Shown in pieces: positions 1-8,827 of a stretch of DNA of 64,000 nucleotides. Numbering within the stretch: the stretch's first letter is position 1; every line of letters begins with the position of its first letter. The notes beneath the pieces were generated by a model. The model worked only from the letters and a program-made list of their open reading frames with translations, was not told the DNA's origin and ran no database searches. The stretch lies in the NCBI GenBank assembly GCA_001627865.1, contig LUQO01000003.1, forward strand, positions 45,492-109,491, read 5' to 3'. This DNA comes from SAR324 cluster bacterium REDSEA-S27_B3 (GTDB lineage Bacteria > SAR324 > NAC60-12). Position numbers and translations under genes: made by a program.

Positions 1-80
1 CTGCTCTCATGACACAAAAAAAGCAAGAGCAAATATCTTGCCTGAATGATAAAAAAAGTTTTGATTATTGAAAAAATCAG

Positions 81-815
81 ATGGTTAAAAAAATAATGGG
101 AAATGATGAGTCGAATACTGTGAAGCAAAAAACTGTTAATCCTGATGATTCTATCGAAACAGACGCTCTGCAGCCCTTGATCATAAAGCAGGCACCAAAA
201 AACCCAAAAGGCACACAGTCGCTGCCATATAATTTTGGTTCAGATACTTATAGTGTATACAGCAACCTGAACAATCCTTTTATGGTAGGAATTCTAGCTG
301 CCGATACTGATGCTATTCAATTGGACCCGATAAAAACGCAAAGTCTTTTTCAGCAAATGGAAAAACAATCAACTTATGTCCTGGAGTTTCCGCTTAACAT
401 TGCCGCACACCGTAAAAGAAAAATCACTTCTGCATTGAATCAATCTGCAGAAGTAACAGAGATGGATCCATCTGTTAGTGAGACGAAGTTGAAAAATGCC
501 TCATCAGAATATTTACCAAAAGAAAAACTGAAGGAAGATAAGCGAAGACTCAGCGTTTATATTGAAGGTTTTTTTAATCATCTGTTAAAACGTCTTGGAG
601 AAGATCACGAGGCGCTTCCAACTATTATCAATGAACTTGTGCCTTTATTTATTGAGCATAAAATTCGAATACGCTTTTATAAAGCATTCCGTCAAATCCA
701 AAGTCTGCCTGAGTTAATTACCACCCTGAAAAAGATCAGTGATGATTGTGAACTGGAAAATTTTGAGCTTTTCTGCAGTGCACTTTTTGTCTTTTACAGC
801 TCCAAATTTAGTTAA
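81..815 (+). CDS. Hypothetical soluble protein
   Basis: A 244-residue hydrophilic protein that I do not recognise. It has no signal peptide or membrane segment. The N-terminal half is polar and probably poorly ordered. The second half, from about residue 150, is predicted helical, with regularly spaced Leu, Phe and Ile, and ends in a Phe-rich tail. It lies 52 bases upstream of alr on the same strand, so the two may be cotranscribed. No clear Shine-Dalgarno sequence precedes the ATG. Function unknown. Confidence 0.6.
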   Translation: MVKKIMGNDESNTVKQKTVNPDDSIETDALQPLIIKQAPKNPKGTQSLPYNFGSDTYSVYSNLNNPFMVGILAADTDAIQLDPIKTQSLFQQMEKQSTYVLEFPLNIAAHRKRKITSALNQSAEVTEMDPSVSETKLKNASSEYLPKEKLKEDKRRLSVYIEGFFNHLLKRLGEDHEALPTIINELVPLFIEHKIRIRFYKAFRQIQSLPELITTLKKISDDCELENFELFCSALFVFYSSKFS

Positions 816-867
816 CAATTTTTTCAAAGCACACCGACAATCTAAAACCTCGATATTCTTTTGATAA

Positions 868-1974
868 ATGAGGCCTTCCTGTATCGAAGTTGACCTGAGT
901 ATACTTGCACATAATCTCAATTTAATACGAGAACACACTGACAACCGACCAGTGATGGCAGTCGTCAAGTCAAACGCGTACGGACACGGATTGATCAAGG
1001 TTGCACAGCTTTATGAAAAACTTGGCGTGAACAGTCTGGGTGTAGCTTTGCTGGAAGAGGGGATCCTCTTGCGGGAATCCGGAATTTCCTTGCCAATTAT
1101 TGTTTTCGGTGGAGTGCTGACAAAACAGATTCTGGAATACCTGGAATGGAATCTGGAATTTTTTGTCTCTTCTCCGGAGGTGTTGTGTGAGACGGAAAAG
1201 CTATGCAAATCCCTTGGCCAACTTGCGACAGTTCATCTAAAAATTGACAGTGGAATGGGCAGGATTGGCACTAGTTTAGAAAATTCAGAGAGTTTCATTA
1301 CTGAAGCATTAGATGCGGAACATATAAATGTAAAGGGGATTTGTTCACATTTCGCCTGTGCTGATGATCCTGAAGATCCAATGACTCAGGAGCAGATTGA
1401 CAGATTTTTTCAGGCAGTTTCAGTTTTTGACAGGCTCGGTGCAAGTACCCCAATGAGGCATATAGCAAATTCCGGTGGTGTGCTTTATTTTCCACAATCT
1501 CACCTTGATATTATCCGTCCAGGAATTATTCTATATGGCGTTTATCCGGATTCATCCTGTCCGCGTGTGATTGATGTTAAACCGGCACTTCGGTTAAAAT
1601 CACAAGTTTCATTCCACAAATCTGTCCCTCCTGGATTTTCCATCAGTTATGGTGCAACCTGGACTTCAGAAAGTTCTGCAGAAATTTCCACTATTCCTTT
1701 AGGTTATGGAGACGGATACAGCAGACATCTCTCAAACCGCGGGGAAGTGTTGATAAATGGGAAACGCCGTCCCATAGTCGGGAGAGTTTGTATGGATCAG
1801 TTTATGGTTAACTGCGAAACTGAAACCCAAAAAGCAGGAAATGAAGTGATTCTTGTCGGCGAGCAGCAAGGACAGTCAATCACAGTTGAAGAAATTTCCA
1901 AATGGGCTGATACAATTCCATACGAAATATTGACAAACCTGAATGAACGAATCCCCCGAATCTATATAAACTAA
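868..1974 (+). CDS. alr: Alanine racemase
   Basis: PLP-dependent interconversion of L- and D-alanine, which supplies D-Ala for peptidoglycan. At 368 residues it has the normal length of a bacterial Alr. The PLP-binding lysine lies in the N-terminal TIM barrel in VVKSNAYGHG (Lys34). The C-terminal beta domain has the catalytic tyrosine region ISYGATWT, and the substrate-pocket signature GRVCMDQFMV follows. The ATG has no strong ribosome binding site but is the first start giving a full N-terminus. Cytoplasmic. It follows an unknown gene by 52 bases. Confidence 0.95.
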   Translation: MRPSCIEVDLSILAHNLNLIREHTDNRPVMAVVKSNAYGHGLIKVAQLYEKLGVNSLGVALLEEGILLRESGISLPIIVFGGVLTKQILEYLEWNLEFFVSSPEVLCETEKLCKSLGQLATVHLKIDSGMGRIGTSLENSESFITEALDAEHINVKGICSHFACADDPEDPMTQEQIDRFFQAVSVFDRLGASTPMRHIANSGGVLYFPQSHLDIIRPGIILYGVYPDSSCPRVIDVKPALRLKSQVSFHKSVPPGFSISYGATWTSESSAEISTIPLGYGDGYSRHLSNRGEVLINGKRRPIVGRVCMDQFMVNCETETQKAGNEVILVGEQQGQSITVEEISKWADTIPYEILTNLNERIPRIYIN

Positions 1975-2248
1975 TGTCTGTTAATTTTGTCTGGCATTCA
2001 TTCAGAAAATACTTTATGCTCCGACTTGTTTACTTTAGAATGAAGAGGATGTAACCTGCCTGGGAGTAGTATCTATAATTCCCCATGTTTAATTTTACAT
2101 CTTTCGTTTTTTTACTGGTAAAGGTCAGGAATGGATGGAAGCACTTTGGCAGTAGTTTTATCTGTTATACATATACTCTGGGTCTTGCCGGTCAGCTACT
2201 TATTGGTGATGAGCATCGTCCGGAAGAATTAATCAATTATCCATTTAG

Positions 2249-2455
2249 TTACTTTTTCAAACATTTTATTCGTGCTGTGTCTTCCTCATAGGCAAGTACC
2301 TCGTAATGTCTGCCGCAACGTTCAAAAGCATGAACTTTTAGTTCTTCCGCGGTTCTGGCTTTGACATATAATTCAGGCAGTTTAGTCTCACAAGCTCCCG
2401 CAAGAAACATCATTAAAATCAAAAAGAGATACTTGAAATGATTCATTGTCATCAT
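2249..2455 (-). CDS. Small putative lipoprotein
   Basis: A 68-residue protein beginning with a short basic N-region, a hydrophobic stretch and a lipobox (LAGAC, Cys at about residue 22), so the mature lipoprotein would be only about 46 residues. The mature part is charged and has two further cysteines (ERCGRHY and RIKCLKK) that could form a disulfide. Start codons at 2455 and 2446 are both possible. No family recognised. It lies downstream of the LtaS-like gene on the same strand, about 130 bases away. Confidence 0.55.
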   Translation of the reverse strand: MMTMNHFKYLFLILMMFLAGACETKLPELYVKARTAEELKVHAFERCGRHYEVLAYEEDTARIKCLKK

Positions 2456-2585
2456 TTGTTATTTCAGTGAATCTGGCTTAAGGGTTACAATTTCAACTTT
2501 CCTGCCTACAGAAAGACTAATGCGTTGTTCATTTTATGGTAGCAATTTACGATTTCAAGATTGACTTTTATTATCCGTACAAGTT

Positions 2586-4445
2586 TCATGGTGCCCATCT
2601 GTTTTTGCTGATTAAATCATAAGCAAGCCTGTCCCAGGCCAGCAAGAGTGCTTCCAGTTTATCAAAATATGAGTCGTCCGCGTCCGTGTGCAGTTTTCCG
2701 TACTCCATGCGCTGGTTAAGAGAGTGTTTGAGATAACCGCGGTCAGTGATTATTCCTACCAATGATCCTTCCCTTACAAGAGCAAAAGATTCTTTTTTGC
2801 TCATCAAACTTGTACCAAGTCCGGAGTATTCTGCATCTAATCCCATCAACTCAATAAAAGTAGGCATTAAATCCAGTTGGGAAGAAACCGTCTCAATTTC
2901 TTTTGATTTGAAAATTTCAGGGGCAAAAAAAATCAACGGGATTCTGAATCTTTGCAAAAAATCGCCATTCTGGAAATGAGCCAGAACATGATCTGCAGTA
3001 ACCACAAATATTGTTTTTTTGAACCATACCTCTTTTCGTGCTTTGGAGATAAACTCACCAATTGCCCAGTCAGTGTAATGGAGTGAATTAAGATAACCGC
3101 TTTCTCCTGTTGCATGATGTGGATGACGATTGAAAGGAGCCTTCAGTTTTGGGAAGGGAGTGTGATCCGTATTGAGACTGATGAAAGCGAGGAATTGAGT
3201 ATCATAATTATTTATTTTTTCCAAACTGAACATCAGTGTTTCATAATCCCAGCCCAGGCTTCTATCTTTCTCTTCCGGATGGTAATCAAGCAGCAGCGGT
3301 ATATCTTCTTTGCCATAATATTCACGAAAACCTGTGGAGCCTGCAATTTCCCGGAACAGGAATGATTCACGCAGTGTGCTGTTAACAAATATTGTAGATA
3401 TTCCATTTTGTTCCGCAAGAGAGGCAATTTTTGAATAATTTGCTGAAAGATGACTAATTGCCGGAAGACCCAATATTGAAGGTAATCCTGCCAGCACAGA
3501 CTGTACCCCTTCAATACTGCGTTGACCATGAGAATAAAATTGATTGAACTTCCAGCCTTCCGTACTCATTCTATCTAAATTCGGTGTGATTTTATATTTA
3601 TTGCCGCTAAAACTGTCTACATATCTAGGCGTAAGACTTTCAACTAACAGAACAACCAAATTGTAATGTTGTCCTGAATCAGGTTTATTTTTTTTAGCCA
3701 GAGGATATTGTTTTTTCCAAAAATCATCAGGTAAATTCAAAGTCTTTATTATTTGTTCTTTTGAAATTATCTTGCGTGCTACAGGTGCAGACAGGCTGGA
3801 TTGAGCAGCAGAAAATACTCCGTTAAGTACCAGGTTCCCAAAACTGCTGTTTCCGGAAGAATAAGCATGAACAATTGCCAGTGGTTTCATTCCAATCCCT
3901 CCTCTACCTGCAATTATCACGAAGAAAAAAAAGAGAATGAATTTAATCCAATGCCGACTTACAGGCCGTATTGGAATCATTACAAGCCTGATCCAGTAAT
4001 AGAATCCCAAAATTGCAAGCACCAGCCAGACAGCAAAATATCCTGGATTTGCGGCAACTTCCTTGAACAGGTAACTGATATCTTTCCATAAAAATAACAG
4101 CTCATTTGTAAAATGACGTTTCACATATCCAAAATAAACAATATCTATAATTAAAAGAGTGCTTTGTGCTGCAATCAAAAAAAAGACTAACAGTGATAAC
4201 ATAAATTGCCACCACTGATGATTACTCCAGGGAACAGGTAGGGCCATTAATAGCAAAGGTATGCCTAAAATCACAGCTAATGATGCAAGGTCAAAACGAA
4301 GCCCGTGAAAAAAGCCAAGTAATACATCTTCGAAAGTCAGTGAACTGAAGTAATCCTGATGAACGAGCAATATCCCAATACGCGCCAGCATGAAAACAAA
4401 AAGACCGATCCCGAGATAAGCAAATATTTTTTGAAATATACTCAT
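2586..4445 (-). CDS. LtaS/MdoB-like membrane sulfatase-fold phosphotransferase
   Basis: A 619-residue inner-membrane enzyme of the alkaline-phosphatase superfamily, LTA-synthase or phosphoglycerol-transferase branch. About five membrane helices occupy roughly the first 190 residues, followed by a periplasmic sulfatase domain. The nucleophile threonine is in LLVESLTPRYV. The family signature around FYSHGQRSIEG and the metal-binding TADHVLAHF near the C-terminus are present. In Gram-negative bacteria such proteins move phosphoglycerol or phosphoethanolamine onto periplasmic glucans or lipids. The exact substrate cannot be read from the sequence. Monocistronic, or followed by the small lipoprotein gene. 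Confidence 0.85.
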   Translation of the reverse strand: MSIFQKIFAYLGIGLFVFMLARIGILLVHQDYFSSLTFEDVLLGFFHGLRFDLASLAVILGIPLLLMALPVPWSNHQWWQFMLSLLVFFLIAAQSTLLIIDIVYFGYVKRHFTNELLFLWKDISYLFKEVAANPGYFAVWLVLAILGFYYWIRLVMIPIRPVSRHWIKFILFFFFVIIAGRGGIGMKPLAIVHAYSSGNSSFGNLVLNGVFSAAQSSLSAPVARKIISKEQIIKTLNLPDDFWKKQYPLAKKNKPDSGQHYNLVVLLVESLTPRYVDSFSGNKYKITPNLDRMSTEGWKFNQFYSHGQRSIEGVQSVLAGLPSILGLPAISHLSANYSKIASLAEQNGISTIFVNSTLRESFLFREIAGSTGFREYYGKEDIPLLLDYHPEEKDRSLGWDYETLMFSLEKINNYDTQFLAFISLNTDHTPFPKLKAPFNRHPHHATGESGYLNSLHYTDWAIGEFISKARKEVWFKKTIFVVTADHVLAHFQNGDFLQRFRIPLIFFAPEIFKSKEIETVSSQLDLMPTFIELMGLDAEYSGLGTSLMSKKESFALVREGSLVGIITDRGYLKHSLNQRMEYGKLHTDADDSYFDKLEALLLAWDRLAYDLISKNRWAP

Positions 4446-4547
4446 TTTAGATTGATTGATGATATCGGTGATGTTTTTTACTGCAGATTCAGGATAATTA
4501 TATTACCACATAATTTTTCCTCAATGTAGAGTCATTTAAGAATTGCG

Positions 4548-4576
4548 TTGACTGATTATCAATTTCAGGTTATGTT
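4548..4576 (+). promoter_or_regulatory. Candidate sigma70 promoter for rplY
   Basis: TTGACT (4548-4553), 17-base spacer, TATGTT (4571-4576), placed about 46 bases upstream of the rplY start codon. Match to consensus is 5 of 6 and 4 of 6. Confidence 0.45.
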
Positions 4577-4622
4577 TAATGGTTAATTTTTTTCTAACCC
4601 ATCCCATTGATGGAAAATAGTC

Positions 4623-5291
4623 ATGTTACAAAACCAATTAGTCGCCAGCATTCGCAGAAACAAAGGGAAATCAGCGAATCATAAATTACGTCAAGCCGGC
4701 AAAATCCCAGCCACACTGTACGGACCTCGAGGGAATATTCTGCTTGAAATGGCAGAGGAATCAACCCGTCATATTCTGGAGAAAATGTCCGGCATGCATG
4801 AGCTTGTACCAATCACTGTCACCGATCCAGTCAATGATGAAGACTGGACCGCACAGGTTTTGCTAAGGGAAATTCAGAAGCATCCATACAAACACCAGCT
4901 TATACATCTTGATTTTTGGGAACTGCCTGAAACAAAATCTCAAGTCGTCCGTGTACCTATTCATGTTACAGGCGAACCAGCAGGAGTAAAAAGTGGCGGA
5001 GTTCTTCAAATGGTTGTCCGGGATATTCCTGTTAGTTGTCTTCCTGCAAATATACCATCAAAGCTTGTAGTCGATGTGTCACGACTTGAAATTGGGGATT
5101 CTATCAAGATTCAGGATGTTGAGTTGCCTGAAAAAGTTGAGCTGAGTGCAGAAGAGAATTATGCCATAATTTCAATTGTAGGACGTGCGAAAGAAGAGGA
5201 GGAAGAGGTAGAAGAACTTGAAGAAGAAGGAGAAGAAGGCGTAGATGAATCTTCTGAAGAAGATTCTGAAGATGAAGAAACAAAAGAGTGA
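4623..5291 (+). CDS. rplY: 50S ribosomal protein L25/general stress protein Ctc
   Basis: 5S rRNA-binding protein of the large subunit in its long CTC form (222 residues). The N-terminal L25 domain has the typical opening with RNKGKSANHKLRQAGKIPA and a KHPYKHQLIHLDF block. The second TL5-type beta domain follows (VRVPIHVTGEPAGVKSGG). The last 35 or so residues are almost purely Glu, Asp and Ser, an unusually long acidic tail. It is followed 38 bases later by pth, the usual bacterial rplY-pth pairing. Confidence 0.95.
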   Translation: MLQNQLVASIRRNKGKSANHKLRQAGKIPATLYGPRGNILLEMAEESTRHILEKMSGMHELVPITVTDPVNDEDWTAQVLLREIQKHPYKHQLIHLDFWELPETKSQVVRVPIHVTGEPAGVKSGGVLQMVVRDIPVSCLPANIPSKLVVDVSRLEIGDSIKIQDVELPEKVELSAEENYAIISIVGRAKEEEEEVEELEEEGEEGVDESSEEDSEDEETKE

Positions 5292-5329
5292 GTGTAAATT
5301 TATAACGTCTCAAACAAAGAAGGTTGGTC

Positions 5330-5899
5330 ATGAAACTGGTGGCCGGTCTGGGGAATCCAGGCAAGGAGTATGAATGTACGCCTCACAATGTTGGGTTTCA
5401 AGTTGTAGATTTACTCACAAAACATCTGGGAATATCAAAATTTCAGCAAAAGTTCCACAGCCAATTTTGCCGTACATCAATAAATGGAGAGTCGTGCCTT
5501 ATAATCAAGCCTCTTACCTATATGAACAGGAGTGGTGAGGCTGTTGCTGAATTTGTAAATTATTTTAATATTCCTGCGGAAAATATTGTAATTATTTCCG
5601 ATGATATCGACTTGCCACCAGGCAAAGTTCGATTTAGGGAAGAAGGCGGGCATGGAGGACATAACGGTTTGCGTTCTATCATCGAATCGTTAGGAAACAG
5701 CAATTTCCGCAGAATCAGATTTGGCATTGGAAGACCTGCAGATAAACAAGGCGTTGTTGGTCACGTCCTTGGCCGCTGGTCAAAGGCTGAAGAAAAACTA
5801 ACCAGAAATGCTTTTGATATTGCTCTGATTGAGTTAATGAGGTTTTTGGAAACTTCTCAATTTCAGAACGTGTCTTTTTCAATTCCGGAACTTTCATAG
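5330..5899 (+). CDS. pth: Peptidyl-tRNA hydrolase
   Basis: Releases tRNA from peptidyl-tRNA that dropped off the ribosome. The catalytic histidine lies in TPHNVGFQVVD near residue 20. The glycine-rich signature GGHGGHNGLRS and the RFGIGRP block are intact. I start at the ATG at 5330, preceded by an AAGAAGG ribosome site; a TTG two codons upstream is less likely. Length 189 residues, normal for the family. It sits between rplY and ychF, a widespread arrangement. Confidence 0.95.
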   Translation: MKLVAGLGNPGKEYECTPHNVGFQVVDLLTKHLGISKFQQKFHSQFCRTSINGESCLIIKPLTYMNRSGEAVAEFVNYFNIPAENIVIISDDIDLPPGKVRFREEGGHGGHNGLRSIIESLGNSNFRRIRFGIGRPADKQGVVGHVLGRWSKAEEKLTRNAFDIALIELMRFLETSQFQNVSFSIPELS

Positions 5900-5946
5900 A
5901 TTAATGAAAAACAAAATTATTTCTAAGTTAGGTTTTTAATAAAGTT

Positions 5947-7038
5947 ATGTCATTAGAAGTTGGTATTGTCGGTTTACCTAATGTAGGGAAGTCCACTCTA
6001 TTCAGGGCATTGACTAAAGTTCAGGCGGAAGTAGCTAACTATCCCTTTTGTACAATTGACCCAAATTATGGAATAGTTAAGCTGAATGACTCCCGGGTAA
6101 CCCGATTAACAGAACTTATTAATCCGGTACGTGTTGTCCCAGCGACACTAAAAGTGGTGGATATAGCAGGGCTTGTAAAAGGCGCCAGTAAGGGTGAAGG
6201 TTTAGGGAATCAGTTTTTGAGCTACATCAGAGAGGTAGACGCCATTGCGCATGTTGTACGATGTTTTGAAGGTCCAGGTGTAGTACATGTTGAAAGCAAA
6301 CATGATCCTGTTGGAGATGTTCTTGTTATTCAGACTGAGCTGATTTTGTCAGATTTTGAACAGGTTGAAAGGAAAATCGAGAAATTAAAACAAAAGATGA
6401 AAGGCGATAGTGATGCAGCAGCAGTATTGCCTGTTTTTGAAAAGCTGCAGGAACATTTAGGAGAGGGCAAGCCAGCAATTAGCGCAAAATTAGATCCAGA
6501 TGAGAAAGCATTTATAAATGAATTAAGTTTACTGACCATGAAGCCTTATCTGTATATTGCAAATGTCTCAGAAGATCAACTCGGAAAAACCAATATTTAT
6601 GAGCAGCAGTTACGTGAATTTGCAGATCAGGAGAATATGGAAGTTATTCCAATCTGTGCTAAAGTTGAATCAGAACTCTCAGACATGGCTGATGAAGAGT
6701 CACACTATTTCATGGAAGAACTGGGTATTGACGGTACCGGAATAGATCAGCTTTCTCATTCAGGATACAGGATGCTTGAGCAGATAACTTATTTTACTGC
6801 AACTAAAAATGAAGTGAGAGCATGGGAAATCCGGAGAGGAGCAACTGCTCCGGAAGCTGCAGGAAAAATTCATACTGATTTTGAAAAAGGCTTCATCAGA
6901 GCCGAAGTCTTTCATTTTGACGACATTGACAGGCTGGAATCAGAGTCCTCTGTCAAGGAAGCTGGACGCTGGCGTCTTGAAGGACGAGATTACGTAGTGA
7001 AGGACGGTGACATTATGCTCTTTCGCTTCAACACATAA
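5947..7038 (+). CDS. ychF: Ribosome-binding ATPase YchF
   Basis: Obg-family P-loop protein that prefers ATP and binds the ribosome. The Walker A motif is GLPNVGKST at the N-terminus, switch II is DIAGLVKGASKGEGLGN, and the specificity loop is the degenerate NVSE typical of YchF. A coiled-coil insert follows at about residues 130-180. The C-terminal TGS domain contains FTATKNEVRAWEIRRG. At 363 residues it is full length. It lies 47 bases after pth. Confidence 0.96.
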   Translation: MSLEVGIVGLPNVGKSTLFRALTKVQAEVANYPFCTIDPNYGIVKLNDSRVTRLTELINPVRVVPATLKVVDIAGLVKGASKGEGLGNQFLSYIREVDAIAHVVRCFEGPGVVHVESKHDPVGDVLVIQTELILSDFEQVERKIEKLKQKMKGDSDAAAVLPVFEKLQEHLGEGKPAISAKLDPDEKAFINELSLLTMKPYLYIANVSEDQLGKTNIYEQQLREFADQENMEVIPICAKVESELSDMADEESHYFMEELGIDGTGIDQLSHSGYRMLEQITYFTATKNEVRAWEIRRGATAPEAAGKIHTDFEKGFIRAEVFHFDDIDRLESESSVKEAGRWRLEGRDYVVKDGDIMLFRFNT

Positions 7039-7142
7039 ATAAATAATTAAAAACGCATTGGTACTTAAGATGTGTCTTTGCTGTTTCCTTGTTCACCGCG
7101 GTGGACTTATTGGTAAAATGCAATAATCCGAAAGGAAGTTAA

Positions 7143-7673
7143 ATGAAAGGTTTTGAACTGGTATTTATTACAGATCCGTCTCTTAGTGATAAGGAGCTTG
7201 AATCCTTATTAAAAAATATTAAAATGAGCCTCAAAAAATCTGACGGGAAACTCATGCACAAATATGTATGGGGACGTCGCAGATTAGCTTATGAAATTGC
7301 GGGCAATGATTTTGGTGTTTATCACGCATGGTACTTCACAGGGAATGGAGAAACTGTAGATGAATTGCAAAGGCAATTTGGTTATTTAGATAATGTTTTG
7401 CGTCATCAAATTGTTAAGGCGGATGATCTTGATGCTGAGGCCGCATTCATGCAGAGCTTAATTCCACCTAAAGAAGAAAACGAGGTAAAAGAGGAAGTTC
7501 AGCAAGTAACGGAAGAAAGTGCTGATGCGGGAAAAGATGAGTCGGTAAATACAGAGAATGAAAAGTCCGAAAAAGCAGAAGAAACTCCCAAAGCTGAAAT
7601 TGAAGCAGAAGTAAGCAAAGATATACCTGAAAGTATTGTTAAAGAAGAGAAAACTGAAACAATAGAATCCTGA
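7143..7673 (+). CDS. rpsF: 30S ribosomal protein S6 with acidic tail
   Basis: Small-subunit protein that pairs with S18. The first 100 residues are a standard S6 fold (opening GFELVFITDPSLSD, then WGRRRLAYEI). Beyond it is an extra tail of about 75 residues rich in Glu and Lys, making 176 residues against the usual 95-135. The start has a good ribosome site (AAAGGAAG) 5 bases upstream. First gene of the rpsF-rpsR-rplI cluster. The 104-base gap before it shows no clear promoter. Confidence 0.95.
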   Translation: MKGFELVFITDPSLSDKELESLLKNIKMSLKKSDGKLMHKYVWGRRRLAYEIAGNDFGVYHAWYFTGNGETVDELQRQFGYLDNVLRHQIVKADDLDAEAAFMQSLIPPKEENEVKEEVQQVTEESADAGKDESVNTENEKSEKAEETPKAEIEAEVSKDIPESIVKEEKTETIES

Positions 7674-7738
7674 TTTCAAGTTATTCGCATCAACAATCTA
7701 TTAGATACTCACTAACTTATACATAAAAAGTTAAATTC

Positions 7739-8143
7739 ATGTTGAAAAAAAGAAGAAAACCTCATTTAAGAAGAAAACGTATACCCACAAGTATTTTATT
7801 ACGCAGCAAAAAAAAGACTTGTCCTTTTAAAGAAGCAGGCATTGATCGTATTGATTACAAAGATGTAGAATTGCTGAAAGGTTATGTGACCCAAGGTGGA
7901 AAGATAATACCAAGCAGGATTTCGGGCGTATGTGCAGCTAATCAAAGGATGTTAAAAATTGCAGTTAGACGTGCACGTAATATAGCCCTGCTCTCTCCAA
8001 TGAAGGGATATGTCCCGCAGCAATTAAAAATAGATCGAAGATATGCGGCAAAAACAATTACACATCCATCTCAAAGTAGTAAGGCTGAGATCAAGTCTGA
8101 AAATCAAGAAAGTAATGACATTCAACCTACGGAAATATCGTGA
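7739..8143 (+). CDS. rpsR: 30S ribosomal protein S18
   Basis: S6 partner on the 30S platform. The core includes [20 protein letters not shown] and the basic [20 protein letters not shown]. The protein has 134 residues, with a basic N-terminal stretch and a C-terminal extension of about 45 residues beyond the usual end at PMKGYV; S18 normally has 75-90. It overlaps rplI by four bases (GTGA), implying translational coupling. Confidence 0.95.
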   Translation: MLKKRRKPHLRRKRIPTSILLRSKKKTCPFKEAGIDRIDYKDVELLKGYVTQGGKIIPSRISGVCAANQRMLKIAVRRARNIALLSPMKGYVPQQLKIDRRYAAKTITHPSQSSKAEIKSENQESNDIQPTEIS

Positions 8144-8697
8144 AAGTAATACTGACCAAAGATGTAGAAAATTTAGGATCTTTAGGAGACACAATTGAGG
8201 TAAAACCGGGCTACGGCCGCAATTATCTGATACCTCAGGGAGTCGCGCTACTGGCTAAAGGGAAAGCTTCAAAAGAAGTGCGTCACCGCCTGCAATATCT
8301 TGAGAAATTGCGTGAGGGTAAAATCGCCCTTGCACTTGAGCAAGCTGATAAGCTGAAAGCACTTAAACTGGAAGTAATTAGAAAAGCAGGTCCCAGTGGC
8401 AGGTTGTTTGGCTCAGTAACAAACCGGGATTTAAATCTCCTGCTTAAAGAAAATGATTTTGAATTCAATCGACGTTCAATCCAATTGAATTCACCTATTC
8501 GTGATATTGGCACTCATGAATTTAATGTGCGTATCCATTCAGAAGTTTCAGTAACATTGCAGGTTCAGGTATCAGCAGATACTGAGGATAATTCTGCTGA
8601 ACAAGCAGCTGAAAGCCCAGCGACAGATCAAAATGTTGAGGCAACTCCGTTAGAAAATGATAAAACTGAAACTACTCAAAATAATGAGCAGGATTAA
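8140..8697 (+). CDS. rplI: 50S ribosomal protein L9
   Basis: Two-domain L9. The N-terminal domain starts [16 protein letters not shown] and carries the signature [14 protein letters not shown] long connecting helix follows, then the C-terminal domain with [10 protein letters not shown]. Start is GTG, overlapping the rpsR stop codon. It has 185 residues against about 150 usually. The surplus is an acidic, Gln/Asn/Glu-rich C-terminal tail. Confidence 0.95.
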   Translation: MKVILTKDVENLGSLGDTIEVKPGYGRNYLIPQGVALLAKGKASKEVRHRLQYLEKLREGKIALALEQADKLKALKLEVIRKAGPSGRLFGSVTNRDLNLLLKENDFEFNRRSIQLNSPIRDIGTHEFNVRIHSEVSVTLQVQVSADTEDNSAEQAAESPATDQNVEATPLENDKTETTQNNEQD

Positions 8698-8827
8698 AGG
8701 CATTTGCTAATAAGACTCAGGAATAAGAAAATTAATTCCTTAGATTTTTGCATTGTTTCTGAAGATTTATTAGTAACATTTCCTGTTACCTAACCCATTA
8801 TTCCTTATCTCCAAATCCGTAGTAACA

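Noticed and set aside
3..71. Short open frame at the left edge ending in TGA at 69-71
   Set aside because: It may be the tail of an upstream gene, but only about 22 codons are visible and nothing identifies them.
2085..2291. 68-codon plus-strand ORF between alr and the small lipoprotein
   Set aside because: No ribosome site, no family pattern, and it overlaps the better-supported minus-strand lipoprotein gene.
7039..7142. Possible S6:S18 leader RNA before rpsF, with the palindrome CACCGCGGTG
   Set aside because: The palindrome has no room for a loop and I could not build the conserved bulged helix of known S6:S18 leaders. A covariance search would decide.
8719..8750. AGGAAT/ATTCCT hairpin after rplI as a terminator
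   Set aside because: Only six weak base pairs and a broken T-run.
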